Positions 6,440 through 14,464 of a stretch of DNA of 31,226 nt are shown one piece after another (the first letter of the stretch is position 1; every line of letters starts with the position of its first letter). The notes below the pieces were generated by a model. The model saw only the letters and a program-made list of their open reading frames with translations. It was not told where the DNA came from and did no database searches. The DNA is taken from NCBI GenBank assembly GCA_044238965.1, contig JBIICJ010000014.1, positions 1-31,226 on the forward strand, in the 5' to 3' direction. A program made the translations under genes and the position numbers. The stretch is from Micavibrio_B sp044238965 (lineage in GTDB: Bacteria > Pseudomonadota > Alphaproteobacteria > Micavibrionales > Micavibrionaceae).

Positions 6440-8485
6440 ATGACCGAACAAACTGAAAAAGATAAAAAATTCAATCTTGAAGATTGGGTGACGAACCGCG
6501 CGGCAAACCAAGCTCCTGCGGAACGTGAGGATAAACAAATCAATGCGTATCAAGCACCGCGAACCGTTTCGGGTGTGATTACGATGACAGGGAATGGCGC
6601 CGCCACCGCACAGGTCGTCCGCACGCCGTCACAAGATGCTAATGGCGCCGCTGAACAAAATGATACGATGCGTTCTGCGTCCTCAAACACAAAGCCAGTG
6701 GTTGAACCATTGCGTTTTGCCTCCGCTCTGGGCACCGCGTCACAACAAATTCAAATTGTACGTTTGCTGCAAGATTTGGGCGATCGTTTGCGTGCATCAG
6801 AAAAAGAGCGTGAAATTTTATGGCGTGAATTGGAATCAACACGCAAATTGATCGGCGATATTGATGGCAAAGCAGAGAAGGTTGAAAAAGCCTATCTCAC
6901 ACTTGAGAACAAAGTATCATCACAACCTGACCATAAAAATGATATCGAAACACAGAAAAAATCACTTGATGATGTGATGGCGGAGCAGAAAAAATTGCTC
7001 GATAAAATTTCATCATTGGAAACAACAGCGGGAAGCACTGTTGTACGTGTCGAAGATGTGTTGACCGAAAACCATAAATTGGCAAAACGTTTAGACCAAG
7101 TGGCGCAAGATAAAATCCGCCTGCAACGCAAGATGGATATTATGGAGGAAACATTAACGCAAACCCAAGATGCGTTAAAAGCAAAAGCATTGGTATTATT
7201 GACTGACCAAGCCTTGGCACAACGCACAGCCTTGCCACAGGTGCAAGCCTTTACTGACCAAGACAAAGAGCGTTTGGCATTCCTGCAACAACAAAATACC
7301 CAAAATATTAATCAACAAGCGGCGCAAATTGCGGCGCATACAGCAGGCAAATCTGTTCCGAATTCTACTTCTGACGATTCATCATCTATGGTATGGTGGA
7401 AACAAGGAGCAGATATGTTCGGCAATAATGCAAATACATGGCGCAAAGTGGCAACCGTTGGGTTAATCGCTCTTGGGATTGCTGGCGGTTTTGCATTGTC
7501 AAAATTAACGCCAACGCCAGTGCAATCAAATGCAGAACAAGTAGGCGACGTTGTGCCAGCAGCAGGTGAAAAATCCCAAGAGGAATTGATGGCAGATATC
7601 GCCACCATGGCAAACCAGATCGAACCTGCGGCAACTTCTTCTGATCAGCAGGATGCTAATATGGCCTCCTCATTTACGTCACCTGAAACAATGGACAAAA
7701 TTCGCGCGAGCGAAGAGTCAGCATTAAAGAATTTTGAATCGAAAATGCCAGCGGGCGATGTATCAGCACGCATCGTCACCGATAAAAACTTAACAGGTAA
7801 TGCCAAGGAATTGGAAACAAAAGCTTTGGCAGGTGATGCCAATGCACAACATGATTTGGCGGCGTTATATTCTGCTGGTCATGCTGGCGTGACAGCTGAT
7901 TATAAACGTGCAGTTGCATGGTTTACCGAGGCCGCACATAACGAAATGCCAAACGCGCAATATAATTTGGGCGTATTAAAGCAACAAGGTTTGGGCACAG
8001 CGCAAGATACCAAAGGCGCGATGGATTTATATCGTCTGGCGGCAATGCATAATCATCCTGAGGCACAATATAATTTAGGTATCGCCTCGATCGAAGGTAT
8101 CGGCGCTGAATATGATCCGTCAATCGCAGCGTATTATTTCGAACGCGCGGCGGCCAATGGCATTGTTGAGGCGGCATATAATATGGGCCTTATTCAAGAA
8201 AATGGATTGCTTGGCGACTCGCAACCTGATGAAGCTGTGTTCTGGTATAAATTGGGTGCGGACAAAGGTCATGCGGAATCACAAAAAGCATTAACTCAAT
8301 TGAAAACTCAATTGGCAATGAAAGATGAAGATGTCACGCGTATTTTCAATCGTATTCAGGCGTTGCGTCCGAATGCTTTGGGGAACGGCGCTGGCGCGGC
8401 GAATGCATCGGCATCAAATGAAGTTACACCTGCGGCGACAAATGATAACAAAACATTTATTGATAATATGAAATCAATGTTTTAA
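6440..8485 (+). CDS. Coiled-coil, single-membrane-pass, Sel1-repeat protein (PodJ-like architecture)
   Basis: A 681-residue protein without a signal peptide. In order: a polar, low-complexity N-terminus (1-100); a long Glu/Lys/Gln-rich coiled coil (about 103-283); a transmembrane helix (about 337-353, ATVGLIALGIAGGFALS); an Ala/Glu-rich linker; and about four Sel1/TPR-like repeats (about 466-612; NAQHDLAALYSAG, NAQYNLGVLKQQG, EAQYNLGIASIEG, EAAYNMGLIQENG), then an Ala/Asn-rich tail. The repeats should be periplasmic. Layout matches the Caulobacter polarity factor PodJ (cytoplasmic coiled coil, one span, periplasmic Sel1 repeats), though no clear PodJ-specific sequence was recognised and no peptidoglycan-binding domain is seen. 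I prefer the ATG at 6440 (GGAG at 6424-6427) over the in-frame ATG at 6422, which has no ribosome-binding site. It is a monocistronic unit ending at a strong hairpin. Confidence 0.8.
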   Translation: MTEQTEKDKKFNLEDWVTNRAANQAPAEREDKQINAYQAPRTVSGVITMTGNGAATAQVVRTPSQDANGAAEQNDTMRSASSNTKPVVEPLRFASALGTASQQIQIVRLLQDLGDRLRASEKEREILWRELESTRKLIGDIDGKAEKVEKAYLTLENKVSSQPDHKNDIETQKKSLDDVMAEQKKLLDKISSLETTAGSTVVRVEDVLTENHKLAKRLDQVAQDKIRLQRKMDIMEETLTQTQDALKAKALVLLTDQALAQRTALPQVQAFTDQDKERLAFLQQQNTQNINQQAAQIAAHTAGKSVPNSTSDDSSSMVWWKQGADMFGNNANTWRKVATVGLIALGIAGGFALSKLTPTPVQSNAEQVGDVVPAAGEKSQEELMADIATMANQIEPAATSSDQQDANMASSFTSPETMDKIRASEESALKNFESKMPAGDVSARIVTDKNLTGNAKELETKALAGDANAQHDLAALYSAGHAGVTADYKRAVAWFTEAAHNEMPNAQYNLGVLKQQGLGTAQDTKGAMDLYRLAAMHNHPEAQYNLGIASIEGIGAEYDPSIAAYYFERAAANGIVEAAYNMGLIQENGLLGDSQPDEAVFWYKLGADKGHAESQKALTQLKTQLAMKDEDVTRIFNRIQALRPNALGNGAGAANASASNEVTPAATNDNKTFIDNMKSMF

Positions 8486-8491
8486 GAAGGC

Positions 8492-9376
8492 TTACGCGCC
8501 TAAACAGAATGTCGAAATTCCCCACATGTTGGGGAATTTTTTTTGGAATGATGTAAGCGCGTTTTGCGCATCATTTGTTGTCTCAAACAAAGCAAAAAAT
8601 GCCGAACCACTTCCTGTCATACGCGTAAAAAGCGCGCGTTTTTGTGATGATAAATATTTTATCATGTCAGCCAATTGAGGTGATAATTGAAATGCAGGGT
8701 TTTCTAAATCATTTTGCGTTGATGTTTTTAAAAAATTAGTCAGGTCATGCGCATCATAAAAATATTCAGGTACTGTGACAGGCGCGGAATAAGCGCCAGA
8801 TAATCGCGCATAAATATCACCTGTTGGATGGGTGATATGGGGCCAAATTATTACCATCGGAATGGTGGGGAATGTGGGGGCGGGAGTGCAATCGCCGCCG
8901 CGTCCACGCATAATAGTGGGTGATTGGTGAAAGCATACGGGTACATCGCTCCCGATACTGAGCGCCATATCCATGATGTCATTATAATCAATTTGTAATT
9001 GGAAATGGTCGATTAAACCATGCAACACACTGGCGGCGTTGGATGATCCGCCGCCTAAACCCGCACCCGCGGGAATATTTTTCGTGATGTGAATGTGACA
9101 TGGTAAATCACGCCCCGTATATAATTCCAATCCACGCCAAGCTTTTTTGATGGCGTTATTTTGATCATTGGGAATTACATGCGCGAATGCGCCATCTTTC
9201 GAAAAAATTGGCGTACTGGATTGTGAAATTGATATTTCATCACCATAATGAGCAAAGGCGACAAGAGAATCTAAATCATGATACCCATCATCACGTTTGC
9301 CTATCACGTGTAAATATAAATTTATTTTGGCGGGCGACGTGATCACCGTACGTTGTGTAGATATAATTGCTGTCAT
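8492..9376 (-). CDS. ispE: 4-diphosphocytidyl-2-C-methyl-D-erythritol kinase
   Basis: A GHMP kinase of 294 residues that phosphorylates CDP-methylerythritol with ATP in the methylerythritol-phosphate route to isoprenoids. N-terminal SPAKINLYLHVIGKRDDGYH carries the catalytic Lys17. The ATP-binding loop is PAGAGLGGGSSNAAS (102-116), the catalytic Asp144 sits in GSDVPVCF, and the C-terminal MTGSGSAFFALF glycine loop is present. Its ATG overlaps the TAA of the preceding TPR gene by one base (TAATG on the minus strand), so translation is probably coupled. It is the last gene of the etfQO-TPR-ispE operon. Its 3' end contains the hairpin terminator of the converging gene and stops 6 nt from that gene's stop. 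Confidence 0.96.
   Translation of the reverse strand: MTAIISTQRTVITSPAKINLYLHVIGKRDDGYHDLDSLVAFAHYGDEISISQSSTPIFSKDGAFAHVIPNDQNNAIKKAWRGLELYTGRDLPCHIHITKNIPAGAGLGGGSSNAASVLHGLIDHFQLQIDYNDIMDMALSIGSDVPVCFHQSPTIMRGRGGDCTPAPTFPTIPMVIIWPHITHPTGDIYARLSGAYSAPVTVPEYFYDAHDLTNFLKTSTQNDLENPAFQLSPQLADMIKYLSSQKRALFTRMTGSGSAFFALFETTNDAQNALTSFQKKFPNMWGISTFCLGA
8515..8544 (+). terminator. Intrinsic terminator of the Sel1-repeat gene, inside the 3' end of ispE
   Basis: A perfect 10-bp stem, AAATTCCCCA (8515-8524) with TGGGGAATTT (8530-8539), has a 5-nt loop and is followed by T residues through 8544. It lies 30 nt after the Sel1-gene stop and within the last codons of the converging ispE, so this DNA serves as both terminator and coding sequence. 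Confidence 0.85.
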
Positions 9377-11130
9377 TATTGATTTGATGAAGTTGTGAGG
9401 GGGATAATCGGCATTAATTTTGCCTCAGGTTCAATTAATCCATTTTCAATTTTTTGTGGAATTGATTCCATTTGTTCGGCGTCTGGGTTTAGGCTTAATG
9501 CACGTTTCCATTGGAATATAGCTTCGTTTTTACGCCCTATCTTCCAATAGGCATCACCCAAATGATCATTAATTGTGGGGTCATTTGGCATTAATGCTAC
9601 CGCTTGTTCTAAATATTTTACAGCGCGCGGATAATCTTTCATGCGGTAATATACCCACCCCAATGAATCAACGATATATCCATCTGTTGGTAATATTTTT
9701 ATAGCACGCTTTATCATATCAACAGCCTGATTTAAATGCAGGCCTTGATCTGCCCATGAATAGGCCAAATAATTTAATATATAAGGATGATCAGGTTCAA
9801 AGGCGAGTGCGGCCTTTAGATCTGCTTCGGCTTTGTCCCATTTTTTTAAACGTTCTAATACTATGCCGCGTGCATATAATAATTGCCAATATTGCTTGGG
9901 AATAGGCTCGCCAATCATTGTTGCGGCGGTATTATATTCTTTTAACGCCTGATCAAATTTTTCATGATAGCGATAAATATCGCCAATTTGAATTTGTGCA
10001 TCAATATTTTTTGTTTGGCTGACGAGTTGCTTTAAAACCCGAATTGCTGCCTCATCTTTTCCTGATTTTTCTAATAATTCTGCGATTTGACGTTGAATTT
10101 TAATGTCTAAATCGGGCTTTCCAGCAGTATCAATTTTTTGATAAAGGCTGATGGCATCATCGACGCGTCCCATTTCAGATGACATTTGCGCCAATAAAAT
10201 TTTAGAATCAATATGTGATGGGTTTAGGTATAGCGCCATATGCGCAAATAAACGCGCGCTATCACCGTAACTAGAATAGAGCATACTGCCCATATCAAAT
10301 AGAGCTTGGGCCAATCCTTCGCGCGGGGATGTAATAGGCGTTAATGTTAATGGTTGTAATGAATTATCATTTTTAAATTGCGCTAATTTATCATGAATGC
10401 GACGTGCATCAGATTTTAAATCATGGCTGGTGAATATATCTTCGAGTTTTTTGAGAAGATCATTTGATAAACCCATTCCCACGAAATCATTTTTGGCAAG
10501 TGGAATTAACGATGCACGATCATTCAAATAATCGGCAATTAAAATCGCATGATATAAATGTACAGGATTGCGGTTAAGGCCAGAAATATTGGTCTCTTTC
10601 TTCATCGCATTTGCCCACCCGGTAATAAGGGGGGTGATAAACTCACTGATGCCATCTTGGGGAATGCCGCGCGCCTGGGCGAGTGTTTTATCGGCGTTAC
10701 CGTCTTTAAAACTTTCAAGTGTAAGTAAAATATAAGCGAGCGATCCCTGATCATTCAATGCCACTAATTTTTTGGCGGCATTCATTGCATCGGCGTAACG
10801 ACCAGACCCCATAGCAAGGATCATTGATTTGCGTTGGAAATCAACATTGTCGGGCGATTCATCTAAAATATCATTCACAAATTTATTGGCAGCGTTCCAA
10901 TCACCATTATTTTGCGCAAAACGTGAGGCAAGATAACTGCCTGTAACGGTTTGCTCAGGCCTGATTAATTCTTGGGGAAGATAGACTGAAATATCGTGAC
11001 TATCATGCGGCATGATATTGTCTTGCACCCATGTTTTCAAATTATCCCATGACGAAGTTATTTGTCCCTGATCACATGAGGTGAGGGAGAGAATTGAGCA
11101 GCCTAAGAGAAGAAAACGTGAAACGGTCAT
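9376..11130 (-). CDS. TPR-repeat lipoprotein
   Basis: A 584-residue protein with a type II signal peptide: a hydrophobic N-terminus and lipobox LTSC with the lipidated Cys19. Position +2 is Asp, which in enterics retains lipoproteins in the inner membrane; whether that rule holds here is unknown. The rest is helical, with tetratricopeptide repeats best seen in the second half (for example WDKAEADLKAALAFEPDHPY, GWVYYRMKDYPRAVKYLEQA, GDAYWKIGRKNEAIFQWKRA). TPRs make protein-interaction scaffolds; no enzymatic motif is visible. A TPR protein between the ETF-quinone oxidoreductase gene and ispE is, from memory, a common alphaproteobacterial arrangement. It is 65 nt after the oxidoreductase gene and overlaps ispE by one base. 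Precise role unknown. Confidence 0.86.
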   Translation of the reverse strand: MTVSRFLLLGCSILSLTSCDQGQITSSWDNLKTWVQDNIMPHDSHDISVYLPQELIRPEQTVTGSYLASRFAQNNGDWNAANKFVNDILDESPDNVDFQRKSMILAMGSGRYADAMNAAKKLVALNDQGSLAYILLTLESFKDGNADKTLAQARGIPQDGISEFITPLITGWANAMKKETNISGLNRNPVHLYHAILIADYLNDRASLIPLAKNDFVGMGLSNDLLKKLEDIFTSHDLKSDARRIHDKLAQFKNDNSLQPLTLTPITSPREGLAQALFDMGSMLYSSYGDSARLFAHMALYLNPSHIDSKILLAQMSSEMGRVDDAISLYQKIDTAGKPDLDIKIQRQIAELLEKSGKDEAAIRVLKQLVSQTKNIDAQIQIGDIYRYHEKFDQALKEYNTAATMIGEPIPKQYWQLLYARGIVLERLKKWDKAEADLKAALAFEPDHPYILNYLAYSWADQGLHLNQAVDMIKRAIKILPTDGYIVDSLGWVYYRMKDYPRAVKYLEQAVALMPNDPTINDHLGDAYWKIGRKNEAIFQWKRALSLNPDAEQMESIPQKIENGLIEPEAKLMPIIPLTTSSNQ

Positions 11131-11195
11131 GTCGCCTATTGTGCCGTCTATTTACCCGAAGTCAAAGGGTTTTATATGTATTTCAGATTGTTTAT

Positions 11196-12842
11196 TTACA
11201 TCCCCGTATAATTGGGGCCGCCACCACCTTGGGGCGTTACCCAATCAATATTCTGTGATGGGTCTTTGATATCGCATGTTTTACAATGAACGCAATTTTG
11301 CGCATTAATCTGAAATTTTTTCTGACCATTATCATCAATCACTTCATACACGCCTGCGGGACAATAATATTGCGCGGGTTCGCCGTAAAGCGGTAGGTTT
11401 TTCGCAATTGGAATGGTTGGATCTTTTAATTTTAAATGCGCAGGTTGATCTTCTTCGTGGTTTGTATTCGATAAAAAGACACTGGAAAGGCGATCAAACG
11501 TTAATACGCCATCAGGTTTCGGATAGTGAATCGGCGTGACATCGGCGAGTGGTTTTAATTGCGCGTAATCAGGTTTGTGGCGCAGAGTATATGGCAACAT
11601 CCATCCGCCCAATGTTTGAAATGCGCCATGAATCATGCCAGCCCATAATCCCCAATGGAATGCAGGGCGAATATTCCGCACACGATAAAGTTCATCATAT
11701 AACCATGATGATTTAAATTTATGCGCAAATGTATCGGCTTCGGTTTTATTTTTTTGTAAGGCATCAATCACAGTCTCGGCCGCCATCATGCCTGATTTAA
11801 TCGCGGCATGGTTGCCTTTGATTTTTGGTACGTTTAAAAATCCTGCGGTATCACCTGTGATCACGCCGCCCGCGAATGATAATTTTGGTAATGATTGCAA
11901 TCCGCCTTCGACCAATGCGCGTGCGCCATATGAAATGCGTTTGCCGCCTTTTAAATATTTGGCAATGTCAGGGTGGGTTTTATATCGTTGCATTTCTTCA
12001 AAAGGGGAGAGGGTTGGGTTTTGGTAATCTAAACCCACAACAAAGCCAATGGATATAAGGTTATTCGCCATATGATACATCCATGAACCGCCATATGTTT
12101 TTGTATCCATCGGCCATCCGACGGTGTGAATGATTAAACCTTCGCTGTGCATCGCGGGATCAATTTGCCAAATTTCTTTGACGCCAAGCCCATAGGTTTG
12201 CGGATCGGAATCTTTTCGCAAATCAAATTTTTTAATCAGTTGTTTGGTGAGTGATCCATGACAACCTTCGGCAAAAATTGTTTGGCGCGCGTGTAATTCT
12301 AAACCTGCCTCGAAACGGTCTGTGCGCTCACCTTGTTTGTTGATGCCCATGTCACCTGTGGCAACACCTTTGACCGACCCATCATCATTGTACAAAATTT
12401 CGGCGGCGGCAAAGCCTGCATAAATTTCAACGCCCAATTGTTCGGCCTGTGATGCCATCCATTGTGTGAGTGCACCGAGTGAGATGATATAATTTCCATG
12501 GTTATGCATTTGCGGCGGTGTTGGCAAACGAAATGATTTTGTTTTTGTGAGGAATAAAAATTTATCCTCCCGCGCTGGTGTATTGATCGGCGCACCACGG
12601 TCTTTCCAATCGGGAATTAATTCAGATAATGATTTTGTTTCAAACACTGCGCCCGACAAAGAATGTGATCCAATTGCCGCGCCTTTTTCCAGAACGCAAA
12701 CGGATAAATTCGCATCCAACTGCTTTAACCGAATGGCGGCGGATAATCCCGCAGGACCACCACCAACAATAACAACGTCATAGGGCATTGAGGCGCGATC
12801 GTCACGAATGATGGCATCACGTGGATAAGTTGGCTCGGTCAT
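11196..12842 (-). CDS. Electron transfer flavoprotein-ubiquinone oxidoreductase
   Basis: A 548-residue inner-membrane-associated FAD/iron-sulfur enzyme. It passes electrons from electron transfer flavoprotein, reduced by acyl-CoA and other dehydrogenases, to ubiquinone. The dinucleotide-binding glycine loop VVIVGGGPAGLSAA is at 23-36, followed by the family's GSHSLSGAVFE; GDTAGFLNVPKIKGNHAAIKSG forms the second FAD contact region. The 4Fe-4S cluster ligands are Cys494 (YCPAGVYE), Cys517, Cys520 and Cys523 (NCVHCKTC), and the terminus GGGGPNYTGM is typical. Full length. It heads the operon with the TPR lipoprotein and ispE, and diverges from the uracil-DNA glycosylase gene across 50 nt that must hold both promoters. 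Presence of this enzyme implies fatty-acid or amino-acid catabolism feeding a quinone-based respiratory chain. Confidence 0.97.
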   Translation of the reverse strand: MTEPTYPRDAIIRDDRASMPYDVVIVGGGPAGLSAAIRLKQLDANLSVCVLEKGAAIGSHSLSGAVFETKSLSELIPDWKDRGAPINTPAREDKFLFLTKTKSFRLPTPPQMHNHGNYIISLGALTQWMASQAEQLGVEIYAGFAAAEILYNDDGSVKGVATGDMGINKQGERTDRFEAGLELHARQTIFAEGCHGSLTKQLIKKFDLRKDSDPQTYGLGVKEIWQIDPAMHSEGLIIHTVGWPMDTKTYGGSWMYHMANNLISIGFVVGLDYQNPTLSPFEEMQRYKTHPDIAKYLKGGKRISYGARALVEGGLQSLPKLSFAGGVITGDTAGFLNVPKIKGNHAAIKSGMMAAETVIDALQKNKTEADTFAHKFKSSWLYDELYRVRNIRPAFHWGLWAGMIHGAFQTLGGWMLPYTLRHKPDYAQLKPLADVTPIHYPKPDGVLTFDRLSSVFLSNTNHEEDQPAHLKLKDPTIPIAKNLPLYGEPAQYYCPAGVYEVIDDNGQKKFQINAQNCVHCKTCDIKDPSQNIDWVTPQGGGGPNYTGM

Positions 12843-12892
12843 GATTGATGTCCTTGGCGTTTCGATAGTTTCCGTTCTAGGGTATCAGTCAG

Positions 12893-13750
12893 ATGTTAAC
12901 GAAATCTAACCTTGAAAATTATGACCTTGCGGCGGTTTTGGAATGGTATGTCCAAAACGGCATTGATGGCGCGTGGTTAGAAGAACCGCAGGATCGGATG
13001 AAGCCGTCATTGGTGGTGGCACCTGTGGTTACGATTGTACCATCTACGCCAGAAATGGCTGCGCCCGCACAACCAAAACAATCTGCCGTACCGCCACCGC
13101 AACCAATCATGCCTGTGCCAACCGCATCGGGGGCGGAATTAAAAGAGGCGATTGATCGTGCTAAGACCGCGCAAAATCTAGCGGAATTAAAACAAGCCAT
13201 TCAGGATTATCCATATTTGACCATTAAATCGACCGCAACTCAAATTGTATTTGGCGATGGTAACCCGCAATCACATTTGATGATTATCGGTGATGCGCCC
13301 GCCAGTGACGATGACCGTTCAGGCATCGCCTTTGCGGGTGAGGTGGGAGATTTACTCAATAAAATGATGAATGCTATCGGGCGTACGCGGGACAATGCTG
13401 ACCCTGCGCAATCATTTTATGTGACTAATATTTTGAACTGGCGCCCGCCTGGCAACCGCACGCCCACGCAATTTGAAATTGATTTGTCCATGCCGTTTTT
13501 AAAACGCCATATTGAATTGGTTTCACCACGCGCGATTTTATTGACGGGGAATGTGGCAACCAAAGCATTGTTGGGCACAGGGGAATCCATTACCAAAATT
13601 CGCGGAAAATGGAGGGATTATGAGTGTACAAGCGGGAAAACCATCAAGGTTATGCCTAGCTTCCACCCATCTTATTTATTGAAATCTCCGACGCAGAAAA
13701 AGGCATCATGGGATGATTTGCAAATCTTACGGGATTTTTTAGCGGAATAA
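12893..13750 (+). CDS. Uracil-DNA glycosylase, family 4/5-like, lacking Fe-S cysteines
   Basis: A 285-residue base-excision repair protein that should remove uracil from DNA. After a Pro/Ala-rich linker (about 40-80), the catalytic domain (about 100-285) shows motif A as GDAPASDDD (133-141; family norm GEAPGxxED), FYVTNILNWRPPGNRTP (175-191), and motif B as HPSYLL (258-263). Family-4 enzymes normally hold a 4Fe-4S cluster with four Cys. Here the whole protein has one Cys (245), with Trp183 and Ser/Met (199-200) at the usual downstream ligand places and Tyr-Pro-Tyr in the N-terminal ligand region. So the cluster is absent, and motif A is altered too. AGGG about ten bases before the ATG is the likely ribosome-binding site. 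It diverges from etfQO. The fold is confident; activity is less so. Confidence 0.85.
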   Translation: MLTKSNLENYDLAAVLEWYVQNGIDGAWLEEPQDRMKPSLVVAPVVTIVPSTPEMAAPAQPKQSAVPPPQPIMPVPTASGAELKEAIDRAKTAQNLAELKQAIQDYPYLTIKSTATQIVFGDGNPQSHLMIIGDAPASDDDRSGIAFAGEVGDLLNKMMNAIGRTRDNADPAQSFYVTNILNWRPPGNRTPTQFEIDLSMPFLKRHIELVSPRAILLTGNVATKALLGTGESITKIRGKWRDYECTSGKTIKVMPSFHPSYLLKSPTQKKASWDDLQILRDFLAE

Positions 13751-13793
13751 GCCCGTTAATAACCACTTCACCATCCTTTGATACAATAAACTC

Positions 13794-14168
13794 ATGAATC
13801 TGGTGGGGATATCGCATTCATATAGTATAAGTCAGAGCCAAACGTCACGATCATTGCCGATCGGGGCGGTTCCATCGCCTGCAGGGTTTAATTCATTGAT
13901 TGATGAAGTTTCAACGAACGCAAATGAATCTAACAGAACAGATAGTACCAAGAAGAAGTTCAGAAAAAGCTTTAAGTCCGTGAAGCAGATGGCGCAATAT
14001 ATATTGATAATGATCCAAAAATACAATGATATCAAGGCACAAGCACCACAAGGTAAAGTAAATTTTGAAAAACAAAAAGAGCTTATGGCTGTCTTGGATG
14101 AAATTGAGGATATAGGCAAAGGCGATCGTCCGCCCGTGTCGAATGAGTCCATTTCGATGATTGTTTAG
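13794..14168 (+). CDS. Small hypothetical protein
   Basis: A 124-residue frame with no family I recognise. It has a Ser-rich N-terminus, a basic stretch (KKKFRKSFKS, about 53-62), then amphipathic helices (MAQYILIMIQKYNDIK, KQKELMAVLDEIEDIG). There is no signal peptide or transmembrane helix, and the middle helix resembles those of small secretion-chaperone or needle-type proteins only in a general way. No ribosome-binding site precedes the ATG. TACAAT at 13782-13787 lies at the right distance to serve as a -10 box for a leaderless mRNA starting at the ATG itself, which is speculative. It is AT-rich, alone in its region, and flanked by AT-rich non-coding DNA. It could be a real orphan gene or a chance frame; I lean to real. 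Confidence 0.45.
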   Translation: MNLVGISHSYSISQSQTSRSLPIGAVPSPAGFNSLIDEVSTNANESNRTDSTKKKFRKSFKSVKQMAQYILIMIQKYNDIKAQAPQGKVNFEKQKELMAVLDEIEDIGKGDRPPVSNESISMIV

Positions 14169-14464
14169 TGATTTTGAATATTGCGCGCCTCATATTACTT
14201 AACATCTAAGTATTCATGTAAATGATTAGTTTATTCTAAGTATTTCAAATATACAATTTTCTATTTTTTACAGTAAAAAATAATACTTAAGTAATTCCCA
14301 AGTAAACTTCGTTAAAAAAGATGAATATGCACAGGCTATGTATTCGTAATATCTATTAAATACATGCAAAATCAAGGGATTAGCCTATCCCATATTCATT
14401 AATTTGTTATGGTTTCTTGATTTTGCTGGACTTTTCCACAAAAACCACCTACATAGTCCCCGCG
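14169..14464. promoter_or_regulatory. AT-rich gene-free stretch with clustered TAAGTATT motifs
   Basis: This stretch of almost 300 nt has no gene I can support. It contains CTAAGTATT at 14206-14214 and again at 14236-14244, exactly 30 bp apart in the same direction, and an inverted AATACTTA at 14282-14289 that forms the 10-bp palindrome TACTTAAGTA (14284-14293). Three copies of one 8-mer within 85 bp, with near three-turn spacing, look like sites for one DNA-binding protein controlling the small gene before it or the transglycosylase after it. Base composition makes chance matches easier, so the call is tentative. Confidence 0.35.
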
